A stretch of 46,272 nucleotides of DNA from NCBI RefSeq assembly GCF_030813415.1, contig NZ_JAUSUF010000015.1:1-46272 (forward strand), given 5' to 3'. A program made the translations under genes and the position numbers. This document shows positions 24,666 to 32,885 of this stretch, piece by piece (position 1 is the stretch's first letter; every line of letters begins with the position of its first letter). The notes under the pieces were generated by a model that was not told the DNA's origin, did not search any database, and saw nothing but the letters and a program-made list of their open reading frames with translations. Source of the stretch: Eubacterium multiforme (GTDB taxonomy: Bacteria; Bacillota; Clostridia; Clostridiales; Clostridiaceae).

Positions 24666-24726
24666 TGTAAAATATTTTGTTGAAACTGAACTTACATAAG
24701 TCGGTATTCCTAGTTAATATTTTACA
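24666..24726 (+). promoter_or_regulatory. Structured 5' leader of the ECF transporter gene
   Basis: A perfect 11-base-pair outer stem, TGTAAAATATT (24666-24676) with AATATTTTACA (24716-24726), encloses 39 bases with a small inner hairpin (ACTT at 24690-24693 with AAGT at 24698-24701). TGGTAAAAT just upstream (24652-24660) may be the -10. No FMN, TPP, preQ1 or folate riboswitch core was recognised. It may be an unrecognised ligand-sensing leader or a simple stability stem. Confidence 0.4.
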
Positions 24727-24782
24727 TAAAAATAAAAAAGACTTACATCCATTAATTTGGAGCAAGATCGGAGGTAGTATTA

Positions 24783-25388
24783 ATGTCAACAAAAAGTAGT
24801 GTTGAAGAAAAGAAAGGTGCTGCAAAAACAAAATTCAGCACAAGACAAATTGCAGTAGTTGGAATGCTATTTGCAATTACAATAGTGTTAGGAGCAACAG
24901 GTCTTGGGTTTATACCAATACCACCATTAAAACTAACAATAATGCATATTCCTGTAATTATAGCTTCAGTAATTGAAGGACCTATAATAGGTGGATTAAA
25001 TGGTTTACTATTTGGATTTTTTAGTATGTTTCAATCTGCTACAAATCCAACTCCTCTATCATTTATATTCTTAAATCCTATTGTTGCAGTAATTCCAAGA
25101 GTGCTAATAGGAATAGTACCTTATTATGTTTATAAACTAGTAAGAACAAGAAGTGATAAATTTAATTTAAGCATTTCTATACTATTAGGTTCATTTACTA
25201 ATACAATTGGAGTAATGGGGCTTATTTATATAATATATTTAAAGGAATATGCAAAGGTACTTGGCATATCTATAAGTATGGCCAAAAAAATTATTTTAGG
25301 TTATATATTAAATGGATTTGTTTCAGGAAGTATGGCAATATTAATAGCCTTACCAGTGATACTTGCAGTTAGAAAAATTAGAAAATAA
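24783..25388 (+). CDS. ECF transporter S component (vitamin uptake, substrate uncertain)
   Basis: Substrate-binding membrane subunit of an energy-coupling-factor vitamin transporter. The 201-residue protein has six hydrophobic segments and opens with a polar tail before RQIAVVGMLFAITIVLG, which includes the AxxxA-type TM1 that docks on EcfT. The pattern PIPPLKLTIMHIPVIIAS followed by GGLNGLLFGFFSMFQ is closest, as far as I remember, to pantothenate-type (PanT) or uncharacterised S components. No EcfA or EcfT gene is nearby, so it would share the housekeeping module (group II). GGAGG precedes the ATG. The leader contains a conspicuous stem. Confidence 0.82.
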   Translation: MSTKSSVEEKKGAAKTKFSTRQIAVVGMLFAITIVLGATGLGFIPIPPLKLTIMHIPVIIASVIEGPIIGGLNGLLFGFFSMFQSATNPTPLSFIFLNPIVAVIPRVLIGIVPYYVYKLVRTRSDKFNLSISILLGSFTNTIGVMGLIYIIYLKEYAKVLGISISMAKKIILGYILNGFVSGSMAILIALPVILAVRKIRK

Positions 25389-25415
25389 ACTGGGATTAAT
25401 TTAAATTTGAAACTG

Positions 25416-25448
25416 TTGTCGCACTAAATAATTAGTGCGACAATTTTT
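25416..25448 (+). terminator. Terminator after the ECF S component
   Basis: Twelve-base-pair stem TTGTCGCACTAA (25416-25427) with TTAGTGCGACAA (25432-25443), followed by TTTTT. Confidence 0.88.
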
Positions 25449-25580
25449 GTGTTTAGAATAACATGAGTTATATATGGGGTCAAAAGAACTTATAGCTTTG
25501 GTACATAATAAAAAATTTCTTTTTATATTAATGGTGGTCCTGCAATTGCATTAATATAAGAAGTAACATAGGAAAAAGGA

Positions 25581-26120
25581 TTAATTTTTAGTAATTAATT
25601 TTATATTATGCTCTTTAAAATAATTATTTGCATTAGTTTCTGTTTTGGAAATTAGATTAGAAAATTCTATTGATTTAAGTTTAGGTAAAATTTTTTTTGG
25701 AAATAAATTAGTAGCTTCTGTAGATTCAATAGGAAAATAATGTTTTGTGACTTTAAAATGATTATTAATTTTTTTTACGTATACAACTCCTGTAAATTCT
25801 CCGCCAGAACTTTCATAAGCTTTATTATTTTTTAATTCATATGTAGTTACGAAGGCTTTTATATAACATATAACAGTATTATCCTTAAATTCAGTACCTA
25901 TTAGCTCATGACTTTCAAATACCTTAGAATTATTATCTATAGATAAACCAATGTCATTTTTAAGGCAATTTGATATTAGTGTATTAAGTTCTTTTTTACT
26001 TATTATATTTTCAGTAGTTATAAAATTTTCATTGTTTGGTGTTTTTGATACAATAGGACTATTACAGCCAATTAAAGAAAGTATTAAAATTCCTGCAAAA
26101 AATAGCAAAATCTTTTTCAT
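25581..26120 (-). CDS. Putative lipoprotein of unknown function
   Basis: A 179-residue protein with a lipoprotein signal peptide: MKK, a hydrophobic core and lipobox LIGC, with lipidated Cys at 19. The rest is a small secreted domain with no motif I recognise. It is polar, has a YESSGGEFTGVVYVKK stretch and ends in basic residues. AGGAGG precedes the ATG on the minus strand. It stands alone between a convergent ECF gene and the divergent ybaK gene. It is probably anchored on the outer face of the membrane. Confidence 0.75.
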   Translation of the reverse strand: MKKILLFFAGILILSLIGCNSPIVSKTPNNENFITTENIISKKELNTLISNCLKNDIGLSIDNNSKVFESHELIGTEFKDNTVICYIKAFVTTYELKNNKAYESSGGEFTGVVYVKKINNHFKVTKHYFPIESTEATNLFPKKILPKLKSIEFSNLISKTETNANNYFKEHNIKLITKN

Positions 26121-26282
26121 AATTAAGCCTCCTATAAATTTCTCAATATATAATAAGATATCAATAATTGATTAATATATTTTTAAAGTTTTATCTAAAA
26201 TCAATACTAGAGTAATTATATATTAAAGTATATTAGTAAAATTTTGGTAACAATATCATTACAATTAAATATATAATTAAGA

Positions 26283-26291
26283 TGATATAAT
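26283..26291 (+). promoter_or_regulatory. Extended -10 promoter of ybaK
   Basis: TGATATAAT is an extended -10 about 20 bases before the AAGGAG ribosome site. No good -35 is seen upstream. Confidence 0.45.
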
Positions 26292-26325
26292 ATAAATAAA
26301 TAATTTAAAAAGGAGAGTACATATT

Positions 26326-26796
26326 ATGCAAAAAACTAATGCTATGAGAATACTAGATAAAAATAAAATAGAATATAATTCATTAACATATGATGCTTCA
26401 GATGGACATATAGATGGTGCAGCTGTTGCAGAAAAAACAGGTCAAGATCCTAAAACTGTATATAAAACATTAGTTACAATGGGAAATTCAAAAAATCTTT
26501 ATGTATTTGTTCTTCCTGTTTTAGAGGAACTTGATTTAAAAAAGGGTGCTAAGGTTTCAGGTGAGAAAAAAATAGAAATGATTCATGTTAAAGATATAAA
26601 TAAGTTAACTGGATATATAAGAGGAGGTTGTTCTCCTATAGGAATGAAGAAACAATACAAAACCTTCTTTCAAAAGGATGCATTAAACTTAGAAAAAATA
26701 GTTTTTAGTGGTGGTAAAATTGGACTTCAAATTGAGATGAATCCTAAAGATATAGAAAAAGCTATAAGAGTAGAATTTGAAGATATTATAAAATAA
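26326..26796 (+). CDS. ybaK: Cys-tRNA(Pro)/Cys-tRNA(Cys) deacylase YbaK
   Basis: Trans-editing enzyme that removes cysteine mistakenly loaded on tRNA-Pro. The 156-residue single-domain protein matches the family in length. It has the conserved N-terminal KTNAMRILDK segment, GAAVAEKTGQDPKTVYKTLV with the catalytic Lys region, and TGYIRGGCSPIGMKKQY, which is characteristic of YbaK rather than ProX. AAGGAGAG precedes the ATG. Confidence 0.92.
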   Translation: MQKTNAMRILDKNKIEYNSLTYDASDGHIDGAAVAEKTGQDPKTVYKTLVTMGNSKNLYVFVLPVLEELDLKKGAKVSGEKKIEMIHVKDINKLTGYIRGGCSPIGMKKQYKTFFQKDALNLEKIVFSGGKIGLQIEMNPKDIEKAIRVEFEDIIK

Positions 26797-26857
26797 AGGT
26801 ATTAGAAGAAATAACTTGGATAAACTAACCTTAAATATAGAAGGAGATTTTTAGTTT

Positions 26858-27937
26858 ATGAAAAGTAAAAAGGTTATTTCTTATTTAATAATAGCTAATT
26901 TAATAGTTATTTTCTTATATATATTAGGAAAACTTAAAGTAGTAAATGACTTTTTGGATGTTTTTTTATTTGTAATTTTTACTCCAATTGTATTTGGTGT
27001 ATTTTTGTTCTACATATTGAAGCCATTAAATGAATTGTTTATAGATAAAGGTCTAAAATCAGGAATGGCAGCTACTTTAACATTAGTTATATTTATTTTT
27101 ATATTATCAGGAGTTATAAAATACTTTGGTGACTATTTTATGAAACAGATAGTTCAACTAAGAGAGATTATAACATCAATGATAAGAGAAAATAATATAA
27201 GGGATTTTGCTTATAAAAGTATGGCTAAAGAAGAATTTAAATTTTTTATAGAGGGATTTTCAAATAGAATTTTAAATTCTATAAATATGATATTTTATAA
27301 TGCAAAAGGAATATTTAATAAGGGAATGATGATATTTTCTAACTTTATATTAATTATACTAATTACTTTTTTCTTATTAAAAGATGGAATGAACTTTAGA
27401 AAATTAGTAATGAAGCTTTGTCCAGAAAAGTATAAGGATGTAGTTAGTGACATTTTATTTGAGGGAGATAATGTATTATCAACTTATATAATAGGCCAAG
27501 GAATAGTTGCACTATCCCTTGCAATAATGGTTTTTATAGGTTATAAAGTTATAAATATTCCAGGTGCATTATTTTTATCCACTTCAACATTTATATTAGC
27601 CTTTATACCCTTTGTAGGATTTTTTATATCTATGATTATTCCTTATATAATTGCAATATCAATGGGATTTAATATGATTTTAAAATTAACATTGCTTTTT
27701 GTAATAGCGCAAACGTTAAAGGGTAGGGTTGTAGTGCCTTTTATAATGGGAAGAACTATGAAAATACATCCTGTAACAGATATATTTTTAGTGGTAGGTT
27801 CAGCAGCAATAGGAGGACCAATTGCTGCCTTTTGTATAATTCCAATATACTCACTACTAAAGGTAATAATTAAAAACTTTAAAAAAAGAGGATATATTTC
27901 TTATGAAAAATTCATAGAAAAAAGGTTTAAAGTGTAA
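26858..27937 (+). CDS. AI-2E family membrane permease
   Basis: A 359-residue integral membrane protein with about seven to eight hydrophobic segments in the AI-2E (PerM/YdiK) pattern. The N-terminal pair is followed by a long hydrophilic stretch and then a C-terminal bundle containing SLAIMVFIGYKVINIPGA and SAAIGGPIAAFCIIPIYSLLK. Family members include putative autoinducer exporters and Na+(Li+)/H+ antiporters, so the transported substrate is not predictable. It lies 61 bases after ybaK with its own AAGGAG site and is probably cotranscribed. Confidence 0.85.
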   Translation: MKSKKVISYLIIANLIVIFLYILGKLKVVNDFLDVFLFVIFTPIVFGVFLFYILKPLNELFIDKGLKSGMAATLTLVIFIFILSGVIKYFGDYFMKQIVQLREIITSMIRENNIRDFAYKSMAKEEFKFFIEGFSNRILNSINMIFYNAKGIFNKGMMIFSNFILIILITFFLLKDGMNFRKLVMKLCPEKYKDVVSDILFEGDNVLSTYIIGQGIVALSLAIMVFIGYKVINIPGALFLSTSTFILAFIPFVGFFISMIIPYIIAISMGFNMILKLTLLFVIAQTLKGRVVVPFIMGRTMKIHPVTDIFLVVGSAAIGGPIAAFCIIPIYSLLKVIIKNFKKRGYISYEKFIEKRFKV

Positions 27938-27955
27938 TTAAATTTTTAATACATT

Positions 27956-28002
27956 AAACTATCTAATATTAAAGTGTGAATTTAATGTTAGATAGTTTTT
28001 TT
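27956..28002 (+). terminator. Terminator after the AI-2E permease
   Basis: An 18-position stem (27956-27973 with 27981-27998, one mismatched or G-U position), then seven T. Confidence 0.88.
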
Positions 28003-28078
28003 GTTGTGTAAATGTTTAAATTTGGTGATATAATGGAATAAATTACAAGGTGGTATAGCCTAAAATAGGAGGATTAGT

Positions 28079-29515
28079 ATGTATGATGTTGTAATAATTG
28101 GTGGTGGAGTAATAGGTGGTAATATTGCTAGAGAACTTTCAAAGTACAAGCTTAAAGTTTGTATGATAGAGAAGGAAGATGATGTTAGCTGTGGATGTTC
28201 TAAAGCAAATAGTGGGATAGTACATGGTGGATATGCTGATAAGCCTGGAACATTAAAGGCAAAGCTTTGTGTTAAAGGAAACAGGATGTTTGAGGATTTA
28301 GAAAAGGATTTAAATTTTGGTTATAGAAAAACTGGTTCTTTAGTTTTAGCTTTTTCAGATGAAGAAAAGGAAAATCTAGAGAAACTTTATGAGTATGGTA
28401 TAGAAAATAATGTAGAAGGATTAAAAATAATAGATGGTGAAGAAATACTAAAGATGGAACCTCATTTAAATAAGGATGTAAAGTGGGCGTTGTATTGTGA
28501 AAATGCTGGGGTATGTTCACCTTATGAATTTACAATTGCACTTATAGAAAATGCTATAAAAAATGGAATGGAACTAAGATTAAATGAGGAAGTTATAGGA
28601 ATAGAAAAGGTTGGAGACATATTTAAAGTTAAAACAAATAAAGATATTATAGAAGCTAGATATGTAATAAATGCAGCTGGAGTTTATAGCGATAAAATTT
28701 CAAAGATGGTTGGAGAAGATTATTTTCATATTATACCTAGAAAAGGTGAGTATATAATATTTAATAAAGACCAAGCATATTTAGTTGATAAGGTAATATT
28801 CCAAGTGCCAACTAAAAAGGGTAAAGGAATACTTGTAACTACAACATATCATGGAAATCTTTTAATAGGTCCAGATGCAGAGCAAGTAGCAAGTAAAGAT
28901 GATGTATCAACTACTGAAGAATCCCTTAGAAAAATTGCAGAAGCTGCTAGACATTCAGTAAGTGATTTTGATATGAAAAAGGCACTTACTTCCTTTGCTG
29001 GAGTTAGACCAACTAGTTCAACTAAAGATTTTATAGTTGAGGAGACAAAGGTAAAGGGATTTTTAAATGTAACTGGAGATTCTCCAGGGCTTACATCTTC
29101 ACCTGCAATAGCAAAAATGGTTATAGATATATTAAAGGATTCAGGTCTTAAGTTAGAAAAAAATGAAAATTTTCAGTCTTATAGAAAACCAATTATTGTT
29201 AAGAAGGGAAAGGATTTTAAAGGTGACATTAATGCTTTAGATCCTAAAAAACATATAATATGTAGATGTGAGACAGTAACAGAAGCCGAAATAGTAGATG
29301 CATTAACTAGAGAAATAAAAATTAGTTCAATAGATGCTATAAAAAGACGTACAAGAGCTGGAATGGGAAGATGCCAAGGTGCATTTTGTGGACCAAGAGT
29401 AAGAAAATTAATAGCTGAAACTTTAAATATAAAGGAAGAGGATGTTAAAGGAAGAGGTCCTAAATCATCAGATCTTGCATCTAGAGTAAGCAGAATGGAT
29501 ATTATGAAACTTTAA
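28079..29515 (+). CDS. GlpA-like FAD-dependent dehydrogenase with C-terminal BFD-type [2Fe-2S] domain
   Basis: A flavoenzyme of the glycerol-3-phosphate/2-hydroxyacid dehydrogenase (DAO) group. The N-terminus has the dinucleotide-binding VVIIGGGVIGGNIAREL and CSKANSGIVHGG. The middle contains the RKGEYIIF and SFAGVRPTSS regions. The C-terminal about 85 residues form a bacterioferritin-associated-ferredoxin-like domain with CRCETVTEAEI and GRCQGAFCGPRV (four Cys for [2Fe-2S]). At 478 residues it is complete. Related genes elsewhere are followed by a NAD-linked flavoprotein and a small DUF1667 protein. Here it stands alone before a terminator, so its electron partner is encoded elsewhere. Glycerol 3-phosphate is a plausible but unproven substrate. 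Confidence 0.84.
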   Translation: MYDVVIIGGGVIGGNIARELSKYKLKVCMIEKEDDVSCGCSKANSGIVHGGYADKPGTLKAKLCVKGNRMFEDLEKDLNFGYRKTGSLVLAFSDEEKENLEKLYEYGIENNVEGLKIIDGEEILKMEPHLNKDVKWALYCENAGVCSPYEFTIALIENAIKNGMELRLNEEVIGIEKVGDIFKVKTNKDIIEARYVINAAGVYSDKISKMVGEDYFHIIPRKGEYIIFNKDQAYLVDKVIFQVPTKKGKGILVTTTYHGNLLIGPDAEQVASKDDVSTTEESLRKIAEAARHSVSDFDMKKALTSFAGVRPTSSTKDFIVEETKVKGFLNVTGDSPGLTSSPAIAKMVIDILKDSGLKLEKNENFQSYRKPIIVKKGKDFKGDINALDPKKHIICRCETVTEAEIVDALTREIKISSIDAIKRRTRAGMGRCQGAFCGPRVRKLIAETLNIKEEDVKGRGPKSSDLASRVSRMDIMKL

Positions 29516-29518
29516 TAA

Positions 29519-29560
29519 AAAAAGCTTATAGTGCAGAGAGAAGCACTATAAGCTTTTTAT
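29519..29560 (+). terminator. Terminator after the GlpA-like gene
   Basis: Sixteen-base-pair perfect stem AAAAAGCTTATAGTGC (29519-29534) with its complement (29543-29558), loop AGAGAGAA. Confidence 0.9.
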
Positions 29561-29632
29561 TTTTGATATAGTTCTAATTTTAGATATCTATTCAAAAATA
29601 TATTTAAAATTAAAACTAGTCTAAAATATATC

Positions 29633-30280
29633 TTAAATTAAATAAAAGAAAACAGCAATGAAGTGACAAAGGGTTCCAAGCATTATAAATACATGAAAAA
29701 TCTCATGAGTTCCAAAGGCACCTATTTTGAATCTATCATTTCTAAAGGCATATATTACTCCACCTATTGTGTACATAACACCACCTAAAATTAATAATAC
29801 AAGAGCTGGTGTTTTAAGTACTTTAGATAAAGGATATATTGCAAAAATTGCAAACCAACCTATGGCAATATACATTACACTTGAAATCCATTTAGGGCAT
29901 CTTACCCAAAACATTTTAAAGGTAATTCCTAATATACCTGAAATTAAAACTGCACCAAATAGTATCCATCCCACTTTATTATTAAGGGCTATTAAACAAA
30001 ATGGTGCATAGGAACCTGCAATAAGTACAAAAATCATTGAATGATCTAATTTTTTTAATCTATATATAATTTTGTCTGTAGAAATAACTGAATGATAACT
30101 TGCGGAAGCTGAATAAAGTAAAATCATACTTACGCCAAAAATAGCAACTGAAATAGTAGCAACTAGTCCTCTATGAGTTATTATTGATTTTGATACTAAG
30201 GCAATTAAACCTATAACTGAAAGTATTGCACCAATTAAATGAGTTAATCCATTTATTGGTTCTCTTAAATATTTATCCAT
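29633..30280 (-). CDS. Hemolysin III/PAQR family membrane protein
   Basis: A 215-residue protein with seven hydrophobic segments and the family hallmarks. These are EPINGLTHLIGAILS at the start, SASYHS in the middle and GTHEIFHVFIMLGTLCHF near the end, whose conserved Ser and His residues form the metal site of PAQR proteins. Despite the hemolysin name, the bacterial function is not established; related proteins affect membrane lipid composition and show hydrolase-like chemistry. I start at 30280: GGAGG precedes that ATG, and a TTG four codons upstream lies inside the ribosome site. Confidence 0.87.
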   Translation of the reverse strand: MDKYLREPINGLTHLIGAILSVIGLIALVSKSIITHRGLVATISVAIFGVSMILLYSASASYHSVISTDKIIYRLKKLDHSMIFVLIAGSYAPFCLIALNNKVGWILFGAVLISGILGITFKMFWVRCPKWISSVMYIAIGWFAIFAIYPLSKVLKTPALVLLILGGVMYTIGGVIYAFRNDRFKIGAFGTHEIFHVFIMLGTLCHFIAVFFYLI

Positions 30281-30302
30281 AGCAACCTCCAAAAAATTCC
30301 AC

Positions 30303-30319
30303 GTAGTTTCAAAAACTAC
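30303..30319. promoter_or_regulatory. Palindromic operator-like site near the hemolysin III gene
   Basis: GTAGTTTCAAAAACTAC is an inverted repeat about 20 bases upstream of the minus-strand start. A near-identical site (13 of 15 core bases) lies at 30465-30481, next to the divergent DUF1836 gene. The rest of this 217-base gap is plain A+T-rich sequence. Confidence 0.45.
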
Positions 30320-30464
30320 TTACTGTAATATTATTATATTATTTTAAATTAAAAAAGGTCAAAGTTATTATTAGCTTAAATTTTAATAATAATCCTAAAA
30401 ATACTTTGAAAATGTTGAATTATCTTCTTAATACTATTATTATTAAATATATATACAATGATAA

Positions 30465-30481
30465 GTAGTTTTTAAAACTAG
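30465..30481. promoter_or_regulatory. Palindromic operator-like site near the DUF1836 gene
   Basis: GTAGTTTTTAAAACTAG contains a perfect 7-base inverted repeat (TAGTTTT/AAAACTA, one base apart), ending 16 bases before the DUF1836 ATG. It matches the site at 30303-30319. Confidence 0.45.
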
Positions 30482-30497
30482 ATTAGGAAGTGGAATT

Positions 30498-31085
30498 ATG
30501 GAAAGAGAAGAAATAGTAAAATTAATTGAAGGACTATCTTTAGAAAAAAGTATTAGCTTAGAGGAGATACCTGAAATAGATTTATATATGGACCAAGTTA
30601 TTCAACTCTTTGAAAATAAATATAATGATTGTAAAAGAAATGAAGAGGATAAGATTTTAACTAAGACAATGATAAATAATTATGCTAAAGGAAAACTTCT
30701 TATTCCAATAAAGAGTAAAAAATATTCTAAAGAACATTTAATATTAATGAGCTTAATATATAATTTAAAGGGCGGTTTATCTTTAGGTGATATAAAAACT
30801 TGCTTAAATCCTATTATTAATCAATATGAAAATGGAGAAGAAAATAATTTAAGGGAAATATATAAAGCTTATTTAGAGCAAAGTAAAGATGATACAGAAA
30901 GCTTTAAAAAGGATGTTTTAAATAGAGAATTATCAGTTAAAGACAAAGTTAAAGATATTAAGAATAAAGAATTTGAAGAAAAATTTTTATTATTATGTTC
31001 AATGATAAATATGAGTAATATGTATAGAAAAATGGGTGAAAAACTTATTGATGAATTTTTTGAAAGAGAGGGTAAAGATAAATAA
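30498..31085 (+). CDS. DUF1836 family putative DNA-binding regulator
   Basis: A 195-residue soluble protein of the DUF1836 family. It has the core EIPEIDLYMDQVIQLFE (about 22-38) and the segment ILTKTMINNYAKGKLL (53-68), which reads like a MerR-type winged-helix recognition region. A regulatory role is therefore likely, though undemonstrated for the family. The target may be its own promoter and that of the divergent hemolysin III gene, since both carry the same palindrome. AGGAAGTGG precedes the ATG. The downstream ATPase gene begins one base after its stop. Confidence 0.8.
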   Translation: MEREEIVKLIEGLSLEKSISLEEIPEIDLYMDQVIQLFENKYNDCKRNEEDKILTKTMINNYAKGKLLIPIKSKKYSKEHLILMSLIYNLKGGLSLGDIKTCLNPIINQYENGEENNLREIYKAYLEQSKDDTESFKKDVLNRELSVKDKVKDIKNKEFEEKFLLLCSMINMSNMYRKMGEKLIDEFFEREGKDK

Positions 31086-31086
31086 A

Positions 31087-32790
31087 ATGAAAAATTCTAA
31101 TGATTTAAAAAAACAAATTGATAGTATAGATGGACGTGGATATAAAGCATATAAAACTTTAGAAGGAGATTATGATTTTGGAGAATATATTCTTCATATA
31201 GACCATGTTCAAGGAGATCCCTTTGCATCACCATCTAGAATAAGAGTTAGTATGAAGGGAAATGTAAATAAAATACCTTATGATTTATTTAATGAAAGTC
31301 ATAAAAGAATTGCAGTTCAAGATTTTATTGCTAGAGTTTTTTATCAAAATATAAATAAATTTTGCGAAAGAGTTATGGGTTCTGGAAAAAGTGGCTTGAT
31401 TAGTATAAGTAGATGTCCACAGGAAATATTAGATAGAACAGCAATAGTTATAAATAAAGAAAAGATAGAGGCAAGATTTGAAGTTGGATTTCCAGCAAGG
31501 GGAAGAAGTGTGTTAGGAAGAGAACTTCAAAAGATACTTTATGATTTTTTACCTAAAATAATAGATAACAGTTTAAAATATGAAAATTTAAATAAAGATA
31601 AACTTATAAATAGAGTTAAATTAGTTTGTAATGAAGAATTTATAAGAAAAGAACTTAAAAGATTAGGATTAGTTGCTTTTGTAGCAAATGGTTCAATTCT
31701 TCCAAGAGAAAGTGGAGTGTCAACAAAACCATTAAAAGATGGCAAAAAGTTTATATCACCAAAGGAATTAGAAGTTTCAATTAATTTACCAAATAAAGGA
31801 TTAATTAAAGGAATGGGAATTAAAAAGGGAATAACTTTAATAGTTGGTGGAGGATACCATGGAAAGTCAACTCTTTTAAATGCTTTAGAACTTGGTGTTT
31901 ATAATCATATTGAAGGTGATGGAAGAGAATATGTTATAACTGATGGCAGTGCAATGAAAGTTAGAGCTGAAGATGGAAGAAGTATAATTAAAGATGATAT
32001 ATCATTATTTATAAATAATCTTCCAAATGGGAAAGATACAGTAAAATTTACAAGTGAAAATGCAAGTGGAAGTACATCACAGGCAGCAAATATAGTTGAG
32101 GCAATTGAATCTAAATCTAATCTTTTACTTATAGATGAGGATACATCAGCAACGAATTTTATGATTAGAGATGATGTTATGCAAAGCTTAGTTTCAAAGG
32201 AAGATGAGCCAATAACTCCATTTATAGAATTAGTTAAAGGTATATATGAAGAAAAGGATATATCAACAATTATAGTTGTAGGAAGTTCTGGAGATTATTT
32301 TGATATTGCAGATACTGTTATTCAAATGGATGCTTATGAGCCAAAGGATGTAACAGAAAAAGCAAAGGAATTATCAAAGGGTTTAATTCTTAATAGAATA
32401 AAAAATAGAGATATAAAAATTAATATAAATTTTGATAGAAAATTATTAAAGGGTTCAATTCAAAAAGGACCAAAGGGAGTAAAAATTAAAACTCTTGGTA
32501 TTGATGGACTTAGTATAAATAAGGAAGACATAAATTTAAGAGGAATAGAACAAATAGTTGATAGAGAACAGGTAACTTCAATAGGACATATAATGAAATG
32601 GGCAGAAGATAATATAATTAATAATGAACTTAACTTAATTGAAGTTACAGATAAAATAATTTATGAAATAAAAGTTAAAGGATTATTATCTATTAGTGGA
32701 ACTAAAGGTGGAGCAGGTAATTTAGCTATGCCAAGAAAGCAAGAGATAATGGCTTCTTTTAATAGATATAGAAAACTTAGAGTAAAGTAA
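31087..32790 (+). CDS. Predicted ATPase of the ABC class
   Basis: A 567-residue soluble P-loop protein of the ABC_ATPase (DUF2791-like) family, function unknown. The P-loop is GGGYHGKSTLLNAL; a Walker-B-like NLLLIDEDTSATNFMIRDDVM follows about 90 residues later, and the C-terminus ends with ISGTKGGAGNLAMPRKQEI. The N-terminal part, with YILHIDHVQGDPFASPSRIRV, is equally typical of this family. The start is placed at 31087, right after the upstream stop. An in-frame ATG at 31036 would lie wholly inside the DUF1836 gene. The ribosome site is weak, suggesting translational coupling. Confidence 0.82.
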   Translation: MKNSNDLKKQIDSIDGRGYKAYKTLEGDYDFGEYILHIDHVQGDPFASPSRIRVSMKGNVNKIPYDLFNESHKRIAVQDFIARVFYQNINKFCERVMGSGKSGLISISRCPQEILDRTAIVINKEKIEARFEVGFPARGRSVLGRELQKILYDFLPKIIDNSLKYENLNKDKLINRVKLVCNEEFIRKELKRLGLVAFVANGSILPRESGVSTKPLKDGKKFISPKELEVSINLPNKGLIKGMGIKKGITLIVGGGYHGKSTLLNALELGVYNHIEGDGREYVITDGSAMKVRAEDGRSIIKDDISLFINNLPNGKDTVKFTSENASGSTSQAANIVEAIESKSNLLLIDEDTSATNFMIRDDVMQSLVSKEDEPITPFIELVKGIYEEKDISTIIVVGSSGDYFDIADTVIQMDAYEPKDVTEKAKELSKGLILNRIKNRDIKININFDRKLLKGSIQKGPKGVKIKTLGIDGLSINKEDINLRGIEQIVDREQVTSIGHIMKWAEDNIINNELNLIEVTDKIIYEIKVKGLLSISGTKGGAGNLAMPRKQEIMASFNRYRKLRVK

Positions 32791-32795
32791 AAATA

Positions 32796-32846
32796 AATAA
32801 AGTCTTATAATCATAAAAAATTTAGATTATAAGGCTTATTTTTTTA
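32796..32846 (+). terminator. Terminator after the ABC-class ATPase
   Basis: Stem around AGTCTTATAATC (32801-32812) with GATTATAAGGCTTATT (32825-32840), including G-U pairs, followed by a T run. Confidence 0.8.
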
Positions 32847-32885
32847 CAAATTTATTATAAAATTTAATAAAAGGAGGAGAGGGAA

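Noticed and set aside
24601..24782. FMN, TPP, preQ1 or THF riboswitch before the ECF gene
   Set aside because: None of the conserved core sequences of these classes is visible, so it is listed only as an unassigned structured leader.
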